DNA of 64,000 nucleotides from Henriciella sp. (GCA_017642885.1 JAEPOM010000003.1:62001-126000); one strand, 5' to 3'. Positions 48,365 to 59,166 are shown, numbered from the stretch's first letter. Numbers and translations: made by a program. The notes: a model not told the origin generated them from the sequence alone.

Positions 48365-49987
48365 ATGGGCATGGCAGAGGCCGCCGCACAGGCAGAAACA
48401 AAAGGCTTTCTCGGCTGGGTAGAGAAAACGGGAAATAAATTACCCGACCCGGTCTTTATATTCTTCTATTTGATTATCTTGTTGATCGGCATTTCCGTGG
48501 TCGCTCAGATGGTCGGCGTTTCCGCCGAACATCCGACCCAGATCGCCGCCGACGGCACCGCAAAAGTTGAAGAGGCTGTCAGTTTGCTGTCCCCGGACAA
48601 CATCCAGCGGCTATGGGTCGATATGCCGAAAACCTTCACCCACTTCCACCCGCTGGGCTATGTGCTCGTGGTGATGCTGGGGGCAGGTGTTGCGGAGCGA
48701 TCCGGCCTCTTTGCCAGCGCCATCAAAGGCGCTGTTCGTAACGCACCTAAAGCCTTTCTGACCCCGCTCGTCGCGTTGATCGCGATGCTGTCAAACCACG
48801 CCGCTGATGCGGGTTATGTCGTCATGATTCCGCTGGCAGCGATCATCTTCGCGTCGGCTGGCCGTCATCCTCTGGCGGGCATCGCTGCTGCGTTCGCTGG
48901 CGTATCGGGCGGGTTCTCCGCCAATATCGCCCCCGGTCAACTTGATGCGCTTCTCTATGGCATCACCGAGACGGCGTATGATGCCAGCTCCATCGATGCG
49001 GGTTGGACAATGAACATCGCCGGAAACACCTATTTCATCATGGCGCTTCTGTTTATCTATATGCCCATCATCTGGTTCGTGACGGACCGCATCATTGAGC
49101 CTCGTCTAGGCAAATGGGTGCCGGATGAAGGCAGCGATGCTCAAAGCTATGGCGACGAAAACAAGGCGCTGACGACGGAACAAAAGAAGGGCCTCAAATG
49201 GGCCGGTATCGCCGTACTCGGCGTCTGCGCACTTTGGGCCTTCATGACATTCGGCCCGGGTACGCCGCTGATCGACGAAGCCGCGTGCGCAGGTGAAGCC
49301 GCGGCGACCGGCGCGTGCAGCCCGATTTCGAATTACGGACCATTCTTTCGATCGCTCGTGGGCGGCTTCCTCGTCCTGTTCCTGGCTGCAGGTTGGGCCT
49401 ACGGCGCGGCTGCCAACACGATCAATAATCACAAAGACCTTGTGAACATGATGTCGGAAGCGATGAAAGACATGGGCTACTATCTGGTCCTGGCTTTTGC
49501 CGCCGCTCACTTCGTAGCGATGTTTGGCTGGTCGAACCTGGGACTGATCACCGCCGTGCATGGCGCTGACGCCATTCAGTCGAGCGGATTGCCGCTACCA
49601 ATCGTCCTCGGCTTGATCGTCCTGTTCTCGGCCTTGCTGAACCTGTTTGTCGGCTCTGCTAGCGCCAAGTGGGCGCTAATGGCGCCTGTCCTGGTGCCCA
49701 TGCTAATGCTGCTCGGGATCAGTCCGGACGGCGCGACCGCGGCCTACCGCGTCGGCGACGGTGCGACCAATATCATTACTCCGCTTATGGTGTACTTCCC
49801 GCTGATCCTTGTATTTGCCCAGCGCTGGAAGAAGGATTTCGGTCTCGGCAGTCTCACGGCGATGATGATCCCTTATTCGATCTGGCTCCTGATCTCGGGC
49901 GTTATTCTGATGATGATCTGGATCTTCCTGGGCTTGGATCTTGGACCAGGCGCACCCGCGCAGATCCCGATCCCTGGAGCCGGTTAG
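48365..49987 (+). CDS. AbgT family transporter
   Basis: KLPDPVFIFFYL; SNHAADAGYVVMIPLAA; YRVGDGATNIITPLM. Confidence 0.9.
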   Translation: MGMAEAAAQAETKGFLGWVEKTGNKLPDPVFIFFYLIILLIGISVVAQMVGVSAEHPTQIAADGTAKVEEAVSLLSPDNIQRLWVDMPKTFTHFHPLGYVLVVMLGAGVAERSGLFASAIKGAVRNAPKAFLTPLVALIAMLSNHAADAGYVVMIPLAAIIFASAGRHPLAGIAAAFAGVSGGFSANIAPGQLDALLYGITETAYDASSIDAGWTMNIAGNTYFIMALLFIYMPIIWFVTDRIIEPRLGKWVPDEGSDAQSYGDENKALTTEQKKGLKWAGIAVLGVCALWAFMTFGPGTPLIDEAACAGEAAATGACSPISNYGPFFRSLVGGFLVLFLAAGWAYGAAANTINNHKDLVNMMSEAMKDMGYYLVLAFAAAHFVAMFGWSNLGLITAVHGADAIQSSGLPLPIVLGLIVLFSALLNLFVGSASAKWALMAPVLVPMLMLLGISPDGATAAYRVGDGATNIITPLMVYFPLILVFAQRWKKDFGLGSLTAMMIPYSIWLLISGVILMMIWIFLGLDLGPGAPAQIPIPGAG

Positions 49988-50685
49988 AGCCCCAGCTCAA
50001 TCCGCTTATCTTCGAACTCAACTGGAACTGGCGCCTCGAGCGCCAGTTTCTTTTTGTCGGGAAGTTCAATTTCGAGCGCAGTCGCATGAAGCATCAACCG
50101 CGCCGCGTCGTCGCTCCCATGACCGTAAATTGCGTCGCCCAGAATCGGACAGCCCATAGCTGCGAGATGGGCGCGAATCTGATGCATGCGCCCGGTTTCC
50201 GGGCGCGCCTCGAGCAGCGCCTGGTCGCCTGACCTGCTCAGCACCCGCCACGCCGTCCGTGCGGCATCTGCCCCGGCCTCGATTTGGCCCGGCACGACGC
50301 TCCGCCCTGTCTTGAGCAAGGGGATGTCGCAAACACCCTCGTCCTCAGCCGGCAAATCGCCCGAGACCAAAGCAAGGTAGCGTTTCTGTACCCGGCGCTC
50401 AGCAAACTCCGTCGACAGCGCTGCAATGGCTGGTTTGGTCTTACCTGCGAGGATGAGACCGGAGGTTCCCGCATCGATCCGGTGAACCAATTGCGGGCGC
50501 TTGCCGTTCGATCGGGCGAATGTCCACAGCAGATGATCCAGCGACGTGCCGCGATTACCGCGGGTCTGCACGGGTAGCCCGGACGGCTTGTTGAAGGCGA
50601 GTAAGATCTCGTCCTCGTAGAGCACGAGATCGCGCACGAACGCCTGTTGATCGTCTGCGATCCTGGGAATGGGACGATTGCGCAT
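49984..50685 (-). CDS. RluA family RNA pseudouridine synthase
   Basis: LVHRIDAGTSGLILAGKT; GRMHQIRAHLAAMGCPILGD. Confidence 0.88.
   Translation of the reverse strand: MRNRPIPRIADDQQAFVRDLVLYEDEILLAFNKPSGLPVQTRGNRGTSLDHLLWTFARSNGKRPQLVHRIDAGTSGLILAGKTKPAIAALSTEFAERRVQKRYLALVSGDLPAEDEGVCDIPLLKTGRSVVPGQIEAGADAARTAWRVLSRSGDQALLEARPETGRMHQIRAHLAAMGCPILGDAIYGHGSDDAARLMLHATALEIELPDKKKLALEAPVPVEFEDKRIELGL
50026..50055 (+). terminator. terminator of AbgT gene embedded in the 3' end of the convergent pseudouridine synthase gene
   Basis: AACTGGCGC-CTCGA-GCGCCAGTT then TCTTTTT. Confidence 0.7.
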
Positions 50686-50694
50686 AAAGGCGGG

Positions 50695-51645
50695 TCAGGC
50701 TTGGACTGAGAGTCCGCTCACGATGAGCGTCGCAAGCATGATCACCAGGGTCACGCTCGACCAGAAGAAAAAGATCAAGAATGTTCTGAGCCCAGACATC
50801 ATGATGCCCGATCCACCGGCAACCATCAGGCTGCGCCAGAGATAGACAAAAAAGCCGATCCCATAGAGCCAGAATGCAATCCCTGGCAGCACGGGCCCCG
50901 CAAACATCATGAACGCCCCGGTCAGATAGATCCAGGAATGCAGGTGCAGCGCGTGAACCGCGTGGTCATAGACGTACAATTTCCGGCGCCAGACATGTAG
51001 CAAGACCAATGCAATGATGGTGAGCGGGACCAGGAGGATACTCAGGCGCGGCAGCCATTTCTCAACTTCGGCTCCGAACTGGTCCGGATGGTCAAGGACA
51101 TTGGCGACCTGCGCTTCGATTTCGCTTTGATAGGCCTCCGCCGTCTCGACATCGATATTCGCTTCCTCGAGCTGCGCAAGCGTCGTCTCATCGACTTCTG
51201 ACAGATCCATGCCTTCGTTGAGGCTTTGCTCGATTCCGTTTCGCGTATCTGTATCGATCGTGTTGATCCACCGCCCCGGAGTCACCAGCGTGAACAGCAT
51301 CAGATAGAATACAAGGCTGGCGAGCAGGAACATGCGGAAGGGCGGCACATATCGTGCACGTTTTCCTTCCGTGTAGTTGCGGGTCAGCCGCCCCGGTCGA
51401 AAAAGTAAAACCGGAAGAGTGCGCGCGAGCCGTCCATCCAGAGTGAACGTGTCTGAGATGGTCTCACCCATCAAGGTCCAGATGGGGCGATGAAAACTCG
51501 CGGCGAGCTGACCGCATTCGGAGCAATATTTCACTTCGACATTGGCGCCGCAATTGCGGCAGGGCTCTCCGCTGAGATCAGCGGACTGCCGGGTGGAGAG
51601 CGCGCCGGCTGACGCGGCTCCCGCGATTTCGAGTTCTACGGACAT
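50695..51645 (-). CDS. DUF3667 family membrane protein
   Basis: Zinc ribbon CRNCGANVEVKYCSECGQ; FHRPIWTLMGETISDTFTLDGRLARTLPVLLFRPG. Confidence 0.85.
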   Translation of the reverse strand: MSVELEIAGAASAGALSTRQSADLSGEPCRNCGANVEVKYCSECGQLAASFHRPIWTLMGETISDTFTLDGRLARTLPVLLFRPGRLTRNYTEGKRARYVPPFRMFLLASLVFYLMLFTLVTPGRWINTIDTDTRNGIEQSLNEGMDLSEVDETTLAQLEEANIDVETAEAYQSEIEAQVANVLDHPDQFGAEVEKWLPRLSILLVPLTIIALVLLHVWRRKLYVYDHAVHALHLHSWIYLTGAFMMFAGPVLPGIAFWLYGIGFFVYLWRSLMVAGGSGIMMSGLRTFLIFFFWSSVTLVIMLATLIVSGLSVQA

Positions 51646-51665
51646 GATCCTCCCCCGAGTCTGCC

Positions 51666-53303
51666 CTATTCAGTCGTTTCAGTGTCCGGTGTCGCAACTG
51701 CTGGCGCAGGGCACAGCCAGCGAGACCGGTGATTGTCTTCCGCGTTTTCCGCCCAGCCCTCCAGATTCGGATCTACCAGGTTCTTAGTGACTTGGAACCA
51801 CATTGGCGTGACCGGATGGTCTTCCAACATAATCTTCTCAGCCTGTGCGAATTGCGCAGCTCGCGCCTGAAGGTCGCGTTCTTGGCTCGCCGCTTCAAGC
51901 AGGCGATCAAATTCCGGGTTGGAATAGTTCCCGTAATTCTGCTGCCCCGTATCGCTATCAAGCAGATAGAGGAAATTCAGCGGGTCGTTATAGTCAGCAA
52001 GCCACGCACCGTCCGACACTTCGAAATTGCTTTGGCGAAGATCGGAATAGAGCACTTTCGTATCCTGGCGCAGGATCTGAGCGTCGACCCATGGCGCAAT
52101 CTCGTTCCAGTTGGACTGTGCTACCGGGGCGGCTTTCGGGTTATCATCGGTTGAGCGGTGCTTGAACTCGAAGCGCAATTGATTGTCTGGACCATATCCC
52201 GCGTCTTCCAGAAGTGCGCGCGCTTCAGCCAGTCGCTCTGGACGGCTCAGCGATTTCCACGAAACTTCCGGACGAACGGTGTCGTAATTGTTGATCCCGG
52301 GCGGAACGAAGCTATAGGCTGGCACGAATCCAGGCGTGAGAACGTTCTCGACCAGATATTCGCGATCAAGCGCCATGGAAAGCGCCTTGCGGACACGGAT
52401 ATCGTCGAATGGCGGCTCGCTGGAATTAAAGCTCCAATAGGTGGTCAGCAGGCCGGGCGTCGTCCGCGCCCATCCTGCTAGACGGCGGTCCAGCTCGGCT
52501 TTGCGTCCGCCGTCAAAGGCGTTATTGATGTCGAGTTCACCCGCTTCGATCCGGCGCTCAACAGCGGCGAGATCTTCAAGCTCGAAATAGCTTACGCGCT
52601 CAAAGCATAGCGTATCGGCTTCATAAAAAGCCGGGTTTTTCTCTACCACGAGCTGGTCGCCCGTGACCCAGTAAACCAGCTTGTAGGGACCATTTACTTC
52701 GATGTTGTCCGGCTGAACCCAAGCCTCACCATACTGCTCGACGATATGCCGGGGCACTGGATAGGTGGTGTAGTGCGTCAGGAGACCAAGCAGATAGGGC
52801 GCGGGCTGTTCGAGCGTAATCTCGAGCGTGCGATCATCGATCGCGCGAACGCCGAGCTCCTCCGGCTCAATACGGGCCTCATTGAGGGCCTGAGCATTCT
52901 TGATGATGTAGAGCAGCGAAGAATACTGCGAGGCGATTGCCGGATCCTGGATACGGCGCAGCGCATAGACGAAGTCTTCTGCCGTCAGCGGTGTTCCATC
53001 CGACCAGGTCGTGTCGCGCAGGTTGAACGTCCAGATCAAACCATCGTCAGACGTCGTCCAGCTTTCCGCCATTGCCGGAATGACCTGCCCGTCAGCTGTG
53101 TGCTGTGTGAGACCGAGGAACATGTCGCCAATGATGATGTTTTCCCAGGCCGCAGAAGAACGGTGAGGATCGAGCGTATCGACTTTAGCGGAAATTCCCC
53201 GGCGCAGCGTGAGCGTATCATCGCCTCCACCGCCGCCTCCGCAAGCAGACAAAGCGAGCGCGAAAGCAATCGCGGTTCCGGCAAAAAGGCGGTTCAAGCG
53301 CAT
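51666..53303 (-). CDS. peptide ABC transporter substrate-binding protein (OppA-like)
   Basis: Lipobox ALSACG; SBP family 5 WTFNLRDTTWSDGTPLTAEDFVYALRR. Confidence 0.9.
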   Translation of the reverse strand: MRLNRLFAGTAIAFALALSACGGGGGGDDTLTLRRGISAKVDTLDPHRSSAAWENIIIGDMFLGLTQHTADGQVIPAMAESWTTSDDGLIWTFNLRDTTWSDGTPLTAEDFVYALRRIQDPAIASQYSSLLYIIKNAQALNEARIEPEELGVRAIDDRTLEITLEQPAPYLLGLLTHYTTYPVPRHIVEQYGEAWVQPDNIEVNGPYKLVYWVTGDQLVVEKNPAFYEADTLCFERVSYFELEDLAAVERRIEAGELDINNAFDGGRKAELDRRLAGWARTTPGLLTTYWSFNSSEPPFDDIRVRKALSMALDREYLVENVLTPGFVPAYSFVPPGINNYDTVRPEVSWKSLSRPERLAEARALLEDAGYGPDNQLRFEFKHRSTDDNPKAAPVAQSNWNEIAPWVDAQILRQDTKVLYSDLRQSNFEVSDGAWLADYNDPLNFLYLLDSDTGQQNYGNYSNPEFDRLLEAASQERDLQARAAQFAQAEKIMLEDHPVTPMWFQVTKNLVDPNLEGWAENAEDNHRSRWLCPAPAVATPDTETTE

Positions 53304-53397
53304 AAAGGCTCTCCTGGTGAATAAAGTTATGTTTGCAATCAACTTTGTTTCAGACAAAAGCGGGCTTGCCTAGGTCACACCTGTCACATTCGGGCGA

Positions 53398-54159
53398 TTA
53401 GCGACGGCGGAAAAACCCAACAAATCCAAACAGTCCGGCCAACAATGATCCGATCCCACCCGCAACAACGGTGATCGGGCTGACAGATCTCGCAATTGCG
53501 ATCGCCTGACCAATGCGGGAAACATTGACCTCGACCTCATCGCGGAACGTCCGCAGCGGCAGCGCCTGACCATCCAGGTTAGCGAAAAGCTCGATCACCA
53601 ATTCCTGTTTGCCAGTGGCAGTTGGCGTAACTTTCCAACGCCAGACATTCTCCGTCATCGGCGAAATCAGCTGCGTTTCCGGTGTAACAGCCCGGACTTC
53701 AAACGTGTCGCCTGACACCAAGGCAGTCACTGACGAAGAGATCTGTGCCTCCCCCTCAACCACGTTGCCACGGCCAGACAAGGCGTCGGCGGCCGTGTCA
53801 TCGCCCGTTGCATCAACGGCCAACGTCACAGTGAATTCTCTCCCGAATTGCGCTTCGGACGGTGTTTCATGGGCAATCGGGACGGTTCTCAACGTCGTCA
53901 TCAGGCCGCTATCCGCCGACGCAACGCCGAAGAAATCATCATCAGAGCTGGAAGATGGCTGTGTCAGGCTGCGGCTTCTCGGGCTCGCCGCAATCGGAGA
54001 CTCTGACCCGGCAGGGGCGTCAAATCCAAAGCTTTCAGACGGCGGAGGCGCTGAAGCTGCGCGCTCAGATTGAGGTTGTGTTTGCAGATATTGATACCCG
54101 CCAAAGGCAAGGGCTCCAGCACCGACAAGGATCAACAGAATAGATAGGAAACGGAACAT
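53398..54159 (-). CDS. hypothetical membrane-anchored protein
   Basis: N- and C-terminal TM segments; start at internal ATG 54159. Confidence 0.6.
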   Translation of the reverse strand: MFRFLSILLILVGAGALAFGGYQYLQTQPQSERAASAPPPSESFGFDAPAGSESPIAASPRSRSLTQPSSSSDDDFFGVASADSGLMTTLRTVPIAHETPSEAQFGREFTVTLAVDATGDDTAADALSGRGNVVEGEAQISSSVTALVSGDTFEVRAVTPETQLISPMTENVWRWKVTPTATGKQELVIELFANLDGQALPLRTFRDEVEVNVSRIGQAIAIARSVSPITVVAGGIGSLLAGLFGFVGFFRRR

Positions 54160-54272
54160 GGCGCGATTTTCTCCCCGATCACCAGAAGAAGCTACCACAA
54201 AATTCTCGGTTAAAAACCCGTCGCTTTTGGGGCACGTCTATTCATCTCCCAGTCGGGTCGGCGTTAAGGCCC

Positions 54273-55868
54273 CTAAACCGACCGTTCCTTGGTCGCCGTG
54301 AAGCGGATTTCGGGGTTCTTTTCCTGCGCGTAGCCAACATCCCAAGCATTCTTAGCCAGATAGACCGGCGCGTCGTCGAGATCGGTACCGGACGCCGATT
54401 TGTTCTTGTCCAGAAAGGCTTCGAGCACGGCATCATCGTCACAATGAATCCAGCGCGCGACATTGTACGGCGCTTCTTCAAACAAAACATCCAGGCCATA
54501 CTCGTTGACCATACGCTCAGCCATGACGTCGATTTGCAGAGACCCAACGGCCCCGACAATCATATCCGAGCCAATGGTCGGCTTGAACAGCTGCGTCACG
54601 CCTTCCTCGGCCAGACCTTCCAGAGCCTTGCGCAAGTGCTTTGCTTTCATCGGATCTGTGGTGCGCGCGCGTCTCAGGATCTCGGGCGCGAAGTTCGGAA
54701 TGCCCGCAAACCGGATATCGCCGTTTTCTGACAGACTGTCGCCCACGCGCAGCTGGCCGTGATTAGGAACACCGATCACATCGCCCGCATAAGCGGTTTC
54801 CGCAATTTCTCGATCCTGGGCCAGAAACATTAGCGGGTTATGGATATTGATCTGCTTCCCTTCGGCTGTCTTCAACCGCATGCCGCGCTTGAACTCGCCT
54901 GAGCAGAGACGCAGGAACGCCACCCGGTCGCGATGGTTAGGGTCCATGTTCGCCTGGATCTTGAACACGAAACCGGCGACGGGCTTATCATCCCGGTTCA
55001 ACGTGTGTTCGACGTCTTTGCGATGACAGGTCTGAGGTCGCGGCGCGGGCGCGAACTCCTCCAGGACCGACAAGAGTTCGCCGACCCCGAAATGACGCAG
55101 AGCCGTTCCAAACACGACAGGGGTCATATGACCTTCCAGGAAAGCCTGCTTATCAATCGTCGGAAGCATCTCGCGCGCCATCTCGGCGCCCTCTTCCAAT
55201 TCTTCCAGCGCGCTCGGGTCGACTTCGTCTCGCACGCTATCCAGGGATACGCGCGGGGACTCGCCGGGGGTCAGACCCTCATCGGCGGTCTTTTTGGAAT
55301 AGTGCAGAAATTCGCCCGTCCGAAGATCGCTCATCCCGCCAAAACGTTGACCGGACGCTGCTGGCCAATAGAGCGGTGCACAGTCGAGTTGCAATTGGTC
55401 CTGGATCTGGTCGAGCAATTCGAGCGGGTCCAGCGCTTCACGATCAAGCTTGTTGATAAAGGTCACGATCGGAATATCGCGCAGACGGCAGACTTCGAAG
55501 AGCTTCAGCGTTTGCGGCTCGATGCCTTTGGCTGCGTCCAGAACCATGATCGCACAATCGGCTGCGGTCAGCGTACGATAAGTGTCTTCGGAGAAATCCT
55601 CGTGACCCGGCGTATCGAGCAAATTGTAGACATTACCACGATACTCGAAAGTCATGACCGAGGCGCTGACCGAGATACCGCGATCGCGCTCGATCTTCAT
55701 CCAATCGGACGTTGTCCGGCGGCGTTCGCCGCGCGCAGCCACCTCGCCGGCCGCGCGGATCGCGCCACCCGCCAGAAGCAGGTTCTCAGTCAGCGTCGTC
55801 TTACCGGCATCCGGGTGCGAAATGATCGCAAAGGTTCGGCGGCGACCCGCCTCTTCTGTCAAAGACAT
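54273..55868 (-). CDS. prfC: peptide chain release factor 3
   Basis: GTPase ISHPDAGKTTLTENLLLAGGAIRAAGEV; DTPGHEDFSEDTYRTL. Confidence 0.93.
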   Translation of the reverse strand: MSLTEEAGRRRTFAIISHPDAGKTTLTENLLLAGGAIRAAGEVAARGERRRTTSDWMKIERDRGISVSASVMTFEYRGNVYNLLDTPGHEDFSEDTYRTLTAADCAIMVLDAAKGIEPQTLKLFEVCRLRDIPIVTFINKLDREALDPLELLDQIQDQLQLDCAPLYWPAASGQRFGGMSDLRTGEFLHYSKKTADEGLTPGESPRVSLDSVRDEVDPSALEELEEGAEMAREMLPTIDKQAFLEGHMTPVVFGTALRHFGVGELLSVLEEFAPAPRPQTCHRKDVEHTLNRDDKPVAGFVFKIQANMDPNHRDRVAFLRLCSGEFKRGMRLKTAEGKQINIHNPLMFLAQDREIAETAYAGDVIGVPNHGQLRVGDSLSENGDIRFAGIPNFAPEILRRARTTDPMKAKHLRKALEGLAEEGVTQLFKPTIGSDMIVGAVGSLQIDVMAERMVNEYGLDVLFEEAPYNVARWIHCDDDAVLEAFLDKNKSASGTDLDDAPVYLAKNAWDVGYAQEKNPEIRFTATKERSV

Positions 55869-55944
55869 ATAAATTCTCGAATATGATCAGGCCGTGCGGT
55901 TAAACGAAAACGCAAGCCGCTTCAATTGATCGGTCTGCGATCTT

Positions 55945-56304
55945 TCAAGCAGAAGCGCTTTGGCGGTCGTCTCGATCATTGGCGACGCCCGCTCTGAACG
56001 TCTCCAGCACAAGGGGCCGCACGTCCTGCAGGCGGGCTTCAAACAGGCCGCCAGCAATCGGTTTGAGGATGAGACTGTTGGCGCCGGTCTTGGAAACGAT
56101 AAGCGCGGCAATGTCTCCCAACAGGTCCGGATCCGCTTCAGCGGTTCGTCCCATCCAGGGATGGAGTTGAGTCTTGGCAAACTCAACCGCATCTGATGCT
56201 CGCAGCTTGCGCGGATCTCCGCACCCCATATCGCGCCATCGAGCCAACACTCGCGCCTCTGGCGCGTCGATCTCAATGACCGTGTCATTCAACAAAAACA
56301 ACAT
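55945..56304 (-). CDS. hypothetical protein
   Basis: 119-aa ORF with coherent alpha/beta composition. Confidence 0.5.
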   Translation of the reverse strand: MLFLLNDTVIEIDAPEARVLARWRDMGCGDPRKLRASDAVEFAKTQLHPWMGRTAEADPDLLGDIAALIVSKTGANSLILKPIAGGLFEARLQDVRPLVLETFRAGVANDRDDRQSASA

Positions 56305-56377
56305 GGATCGTCCCTCACTTAACGCCCATGTCGCGGATTGGCGGTTAACGAACGGTTACAACGCCTGATTGAAGCAC

Positions 56378-56719
56378 CTATTCTACCGGTTCGGTCAGAA
56401 AATGCCGTGCCTCGCGATCCTCGATTTCGATAACCCATAGATCGCGATCACGGTCTCTCGCGCGAGCCAGGTAGTCGTCCACGCTGGGTTCTTCCGGGCC
56501 AATTCCCTGCACTTCCAGGTCAACAAACACGCGATCGCCTTCCATTGAGGTTCGCGGGACGTAGGCGCGTGCGCTCCCGGATAAATCGGAAACTTTGATC
56601 AGGACATCGCCGCGCGACTCTTCCCCGCGCTGCACGACGAAGGCAGCCGCACCCGCAACTTGCGCGCGCCGCACCAAGGCATCGACCCAGATCCGCGTGG
56701 AGAGGCGTTCTTCAAACAT
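56378..56719 (-). CDS. DUF1491 family protein
   Basis: ERLSTRIWVDALVRRAQVAGAAAFVVQRGEESRGDVLIKV. Confidence 0.75.
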   Translation of the reverse strand: MFEERLSTRIWVDALVRRAQVAGAAAFVVQRGEESRGDVLIKVSDLSGSARAYVPRTSMEGDRVFVDLEVQGIGPEEPSVDDYLARARDRDRDLWVIEIEDREARHFLTEPVE

Positions 56720-56755
56720 CAGAGGTCGGTCCTTTCCCGAGCAAGTTCTTCGCGT

Positions 56756-57982
56756 TCACTCCGCCGCCCGTTTCTGGTCTTCCCGTAGGGCTGGCAGAGT
56801 GACGGTCACAGTTGTGCCTGCGCCAAGCGCTGTTTCAATCTTCACTTTGCCACCCTGCATTTCTACAAGGCGGTGCACGAGTGCTAAACCGAGACCGGTT
56901 CCCGGGCGTCCTTTTGCATTGCGCCCCTGCGAAAACGGCGCTGCGATCCGGGCGAGATCCGCCGCGTCCATACCCGTACCGGTGTCGCGCACTTGCAATA
57001 CGGCTTGTCCGTTCCGTACGCCCGACAGGAGGGTCACTGTGTCGCCCGCCGCTGAATATTTGATCGCGTTCGATACGAGATTGTCCCAAATTCTGCGAAT
57101 GGCTCCGGCGTCCGCAAGAGCCAGAACTTCAGCATCGCATTTCATGCGTAAGGCGACGCCAGCTTTATCGGCCGCCGGCTGCGACTGACGCAGAACGCTC
57201 TCGCCGCTCGCCGCTATGTCCATCGGGGCAAGATCAAGCTCATAGGTTCCCGCTTCTGACTTGGCATAGCCGAGCATGTCCTCGACTAAGCGGAGCAAAG
57301 CTTCGCCGCTTTCCCGGATGAGCCCTGGATAATCTTTGTAAGCCTCTGGCATCGGCCCACGGATTTCGGCGTCCATGACGTCGGCGAAGCCAATCACCGC
57401 ATTGAGCGGGCTTTTTAGATCATGCCCAAGTCCAGCAAAGAAATTCGTCCGCTCCAGGACTTCATTCGATAGAGCCGCGTCATCGACCTGCGCCGGCGCG
57501 AGAACCACTATCATCCCCGAATCTGTGTTGAACCGGCGAATCACCAATGGGTCGCGAGCAGTCTTCAATTCTGTCGCTTCGGGTGCGATTAGTTTCTCCA
57601 AAATCACACCGACCCGCAGACCTTCCAGATAGTCGGTATTTCCCCAAACGGAGCGCACGCGCCCAAGATCCGACACGCTGATAATCAGGATTTGATCCCG
57701 ATTTGGGGCGGTATCTTGCGCGATCTCCGGTCCAGATTGGGACACCTCAACTGGTCGTCCAGGCGCCAGCTCAGTTCGTCCCGTAAGCGAATAAATTTGC
57801 AATATGATCAGTACGGTAAACACCGCGGCACCAAGCATCGTGCCGACCTGACCGCCTGCCAGCGTTACAGCTAGCGCGCCGGTCCCAGCTAGACAAATTC
57901 CGCCCAGAAGCCAGTAACTCTTAACCGAGTTCCCGCGTTCTCGACGGCTCATCTTAACGGATTGGTCAGGTCTGTTAGGCAT
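56756..57982 (-). CDS. membrane sensor histidine kinase
   Basis: HisKA GLGHDLKSPLNAVIGFADVM; HATPase GTGLGLALVHRLVEMQGG. Confidence 0.88.
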   Translation of the reverse strand: MPNRPDQSVKMSRRERGNSVKSYWLLGGICLAGTGALAVTLAGGQVGTMLGAAVFTVLIILQIYSLTGRTELAPGRPVEVSQSGPEIAQDTAPNRDQILIISVSDLGRVRSVWGNTDYLEGLRVGVILEKLIAPEATELKTARDPLVIRRFNTDSGMIVVLAPAQVDDAALSNEVLERTNFFAGLGHDLKSPLNAVIGFADVMDAEIRGPMPEAYKDYPGLIRESGEALLRLVEDMLGYAKSEAGTYELDLAPMDIAASGESVLRQSQPAADKAGVALRMKCDAEVLALADAGAIRRIWDNLVSNAIKYSAAGDTVTLLSGVRNGQAVLQVRDTGTGMDAADLARIAAPFSQGRNAKGRPGTGLGLALVHRLVEMQGGKVKIETALGAGTTVTVTLPALREDQKRAAE

Positions 57983-58097
57983 TTTCCTTATCGTGGATTC
58001 ATTAAATATGCGGCAGAATCCTTATTTCAGCAGATGCTAGCCTTTGCGGAACGCAAAAGATAGGCCAGTGTCTCGGTCGTAGAGTGAGGAGCTATTC

Positions 58098-59108
58098 ATG
58101 ACCAAAAGAACGATAATGACTGCCATCGCAGCCATTGCAGGCCTGACCCTTCAGGCGACTGCACAGATGGTCACACCGGCTCCCCAGCAGGTCTCAGCGA
58201 CAGCTGCGGAAACGGACCCCCTCGCGCGGGCAGCGGCGCTCTATGCAACTTACCAGGGCGAAGTCACCGACGTGAAAACCAAAGGGTTTGCTTCAGCGCG
58301 TGACATCGACAAGTCCCTGACCAATCTTGGCGGCCACAATCCAGAGCAACTCACTCAAGGTTGGATGGCGTATTCGGCCCTGGTTGCCGCGCAGAACCCA
58401 GAATTTCGCGCAGCTGTTCTCGATATCGAAGGTTATTATGGTCGCGATATGCTGATGACCGGCATGCAGAACGACATTCGCTATGCTCGCACCTTGAGCG
58501 GCGGCAACGCCGCGGTGAATCAGGCGCTCACAGCAGTGAACGCAGACAGCGATCGCTTGATCGGTGCCGCAGCGTTCGTGAAAGAACAAGCTTACAGCCT
58601 GCAGGGATCAGGTTGGGCAAAAGGCCGGGTTGGAAACTCTGGTGCGAAAGCGTCGAGCCTGTTCGCGTCTACACAGACCGGCATTCCGGCCCGCAATGCA
58701 ATGGTTCAGGCCATGCACTCTCCAGAGATCAACACCGTGTTTCAACAAGCCGGTCAGTCTGGCGCGCCCTCGGTTTGGGAAAGCGTCTCCGGCGCCGCGA
58801 GCACAATTCGTGTGCCGTCTGTCGTCGCCAGCCTCGGCCAGTCGAACGGAATTGCACGAGGCAAGGAACCGATTGCCGACCGGATCACAACATTGGCCGC
58901 ATACCGCATCCTCAGCGCTGACCCGATTAAGGCCGGCTCTATGCGACAGGCTATGGGTGAACGCGAGACGCAGGCCTGCCTGAACATGGCGAACCTCAAT
59001 CTCCAACAATGTGTGGCTGCTGCTCACAAGCATTACGAAGTTCCGTTCTGCATCGGCGAGCACGCTCTGTCAGATGTCGGTAAATGCATCGGAAAAGTCA
59101 CCCACTAA
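58098..59108 (+). CDS. hypothetical secreted protein
   Basis: Signal peptide; C-terminal Cys residues. Confidence 0.65.
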   Translation: MTKRTIMTAIAAIAGLTLQATAQMVTPAPQQVSATAAETDPLARAAALYATYQGEVTDVKTKGFASARDIDKSLTNLGGHNPEQLTQGWMAYSALVAAQNPEFRAAVLDIEGYYGRDMLMTGMQNDIRYARTLSGGNAAVNQALTAVNADSDRLIGAAAFVKEQAYSLQGSGWAKGRVGNSGAKASSLFASTQTGIPARNAMVQAMHSPEINTVFQQAGQSGAPSVWESVSGAASTIRVPSVVASLGQSNGIARGKEPIADRITTLAAYRILSADPIKAGSMRQAMGERETQACLNMANLNLQQCVAAAHKHYEVPFCIGEHALSDVGKCIGKVTH

Positions 59109-59131
59109 GACAACCATCTCCACTTTCAGAA

Positions 59132-59166
59132 AACCCCTGGCCACAGTTCCAGGGGTTTTCTTTTGC
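59132..59166 (+). terminator. rho-independent terminator
   Basis: AACCCCTGG/CCAGGGGTT stem + TTCTTTT. Confidence 0.8.

Noticed and set aside
54933-55886. 317-aa plus-strand ORF opposite prfC
   Set aside because: Shadow ORF; prfC has clear GTPase motifs on the other strand.
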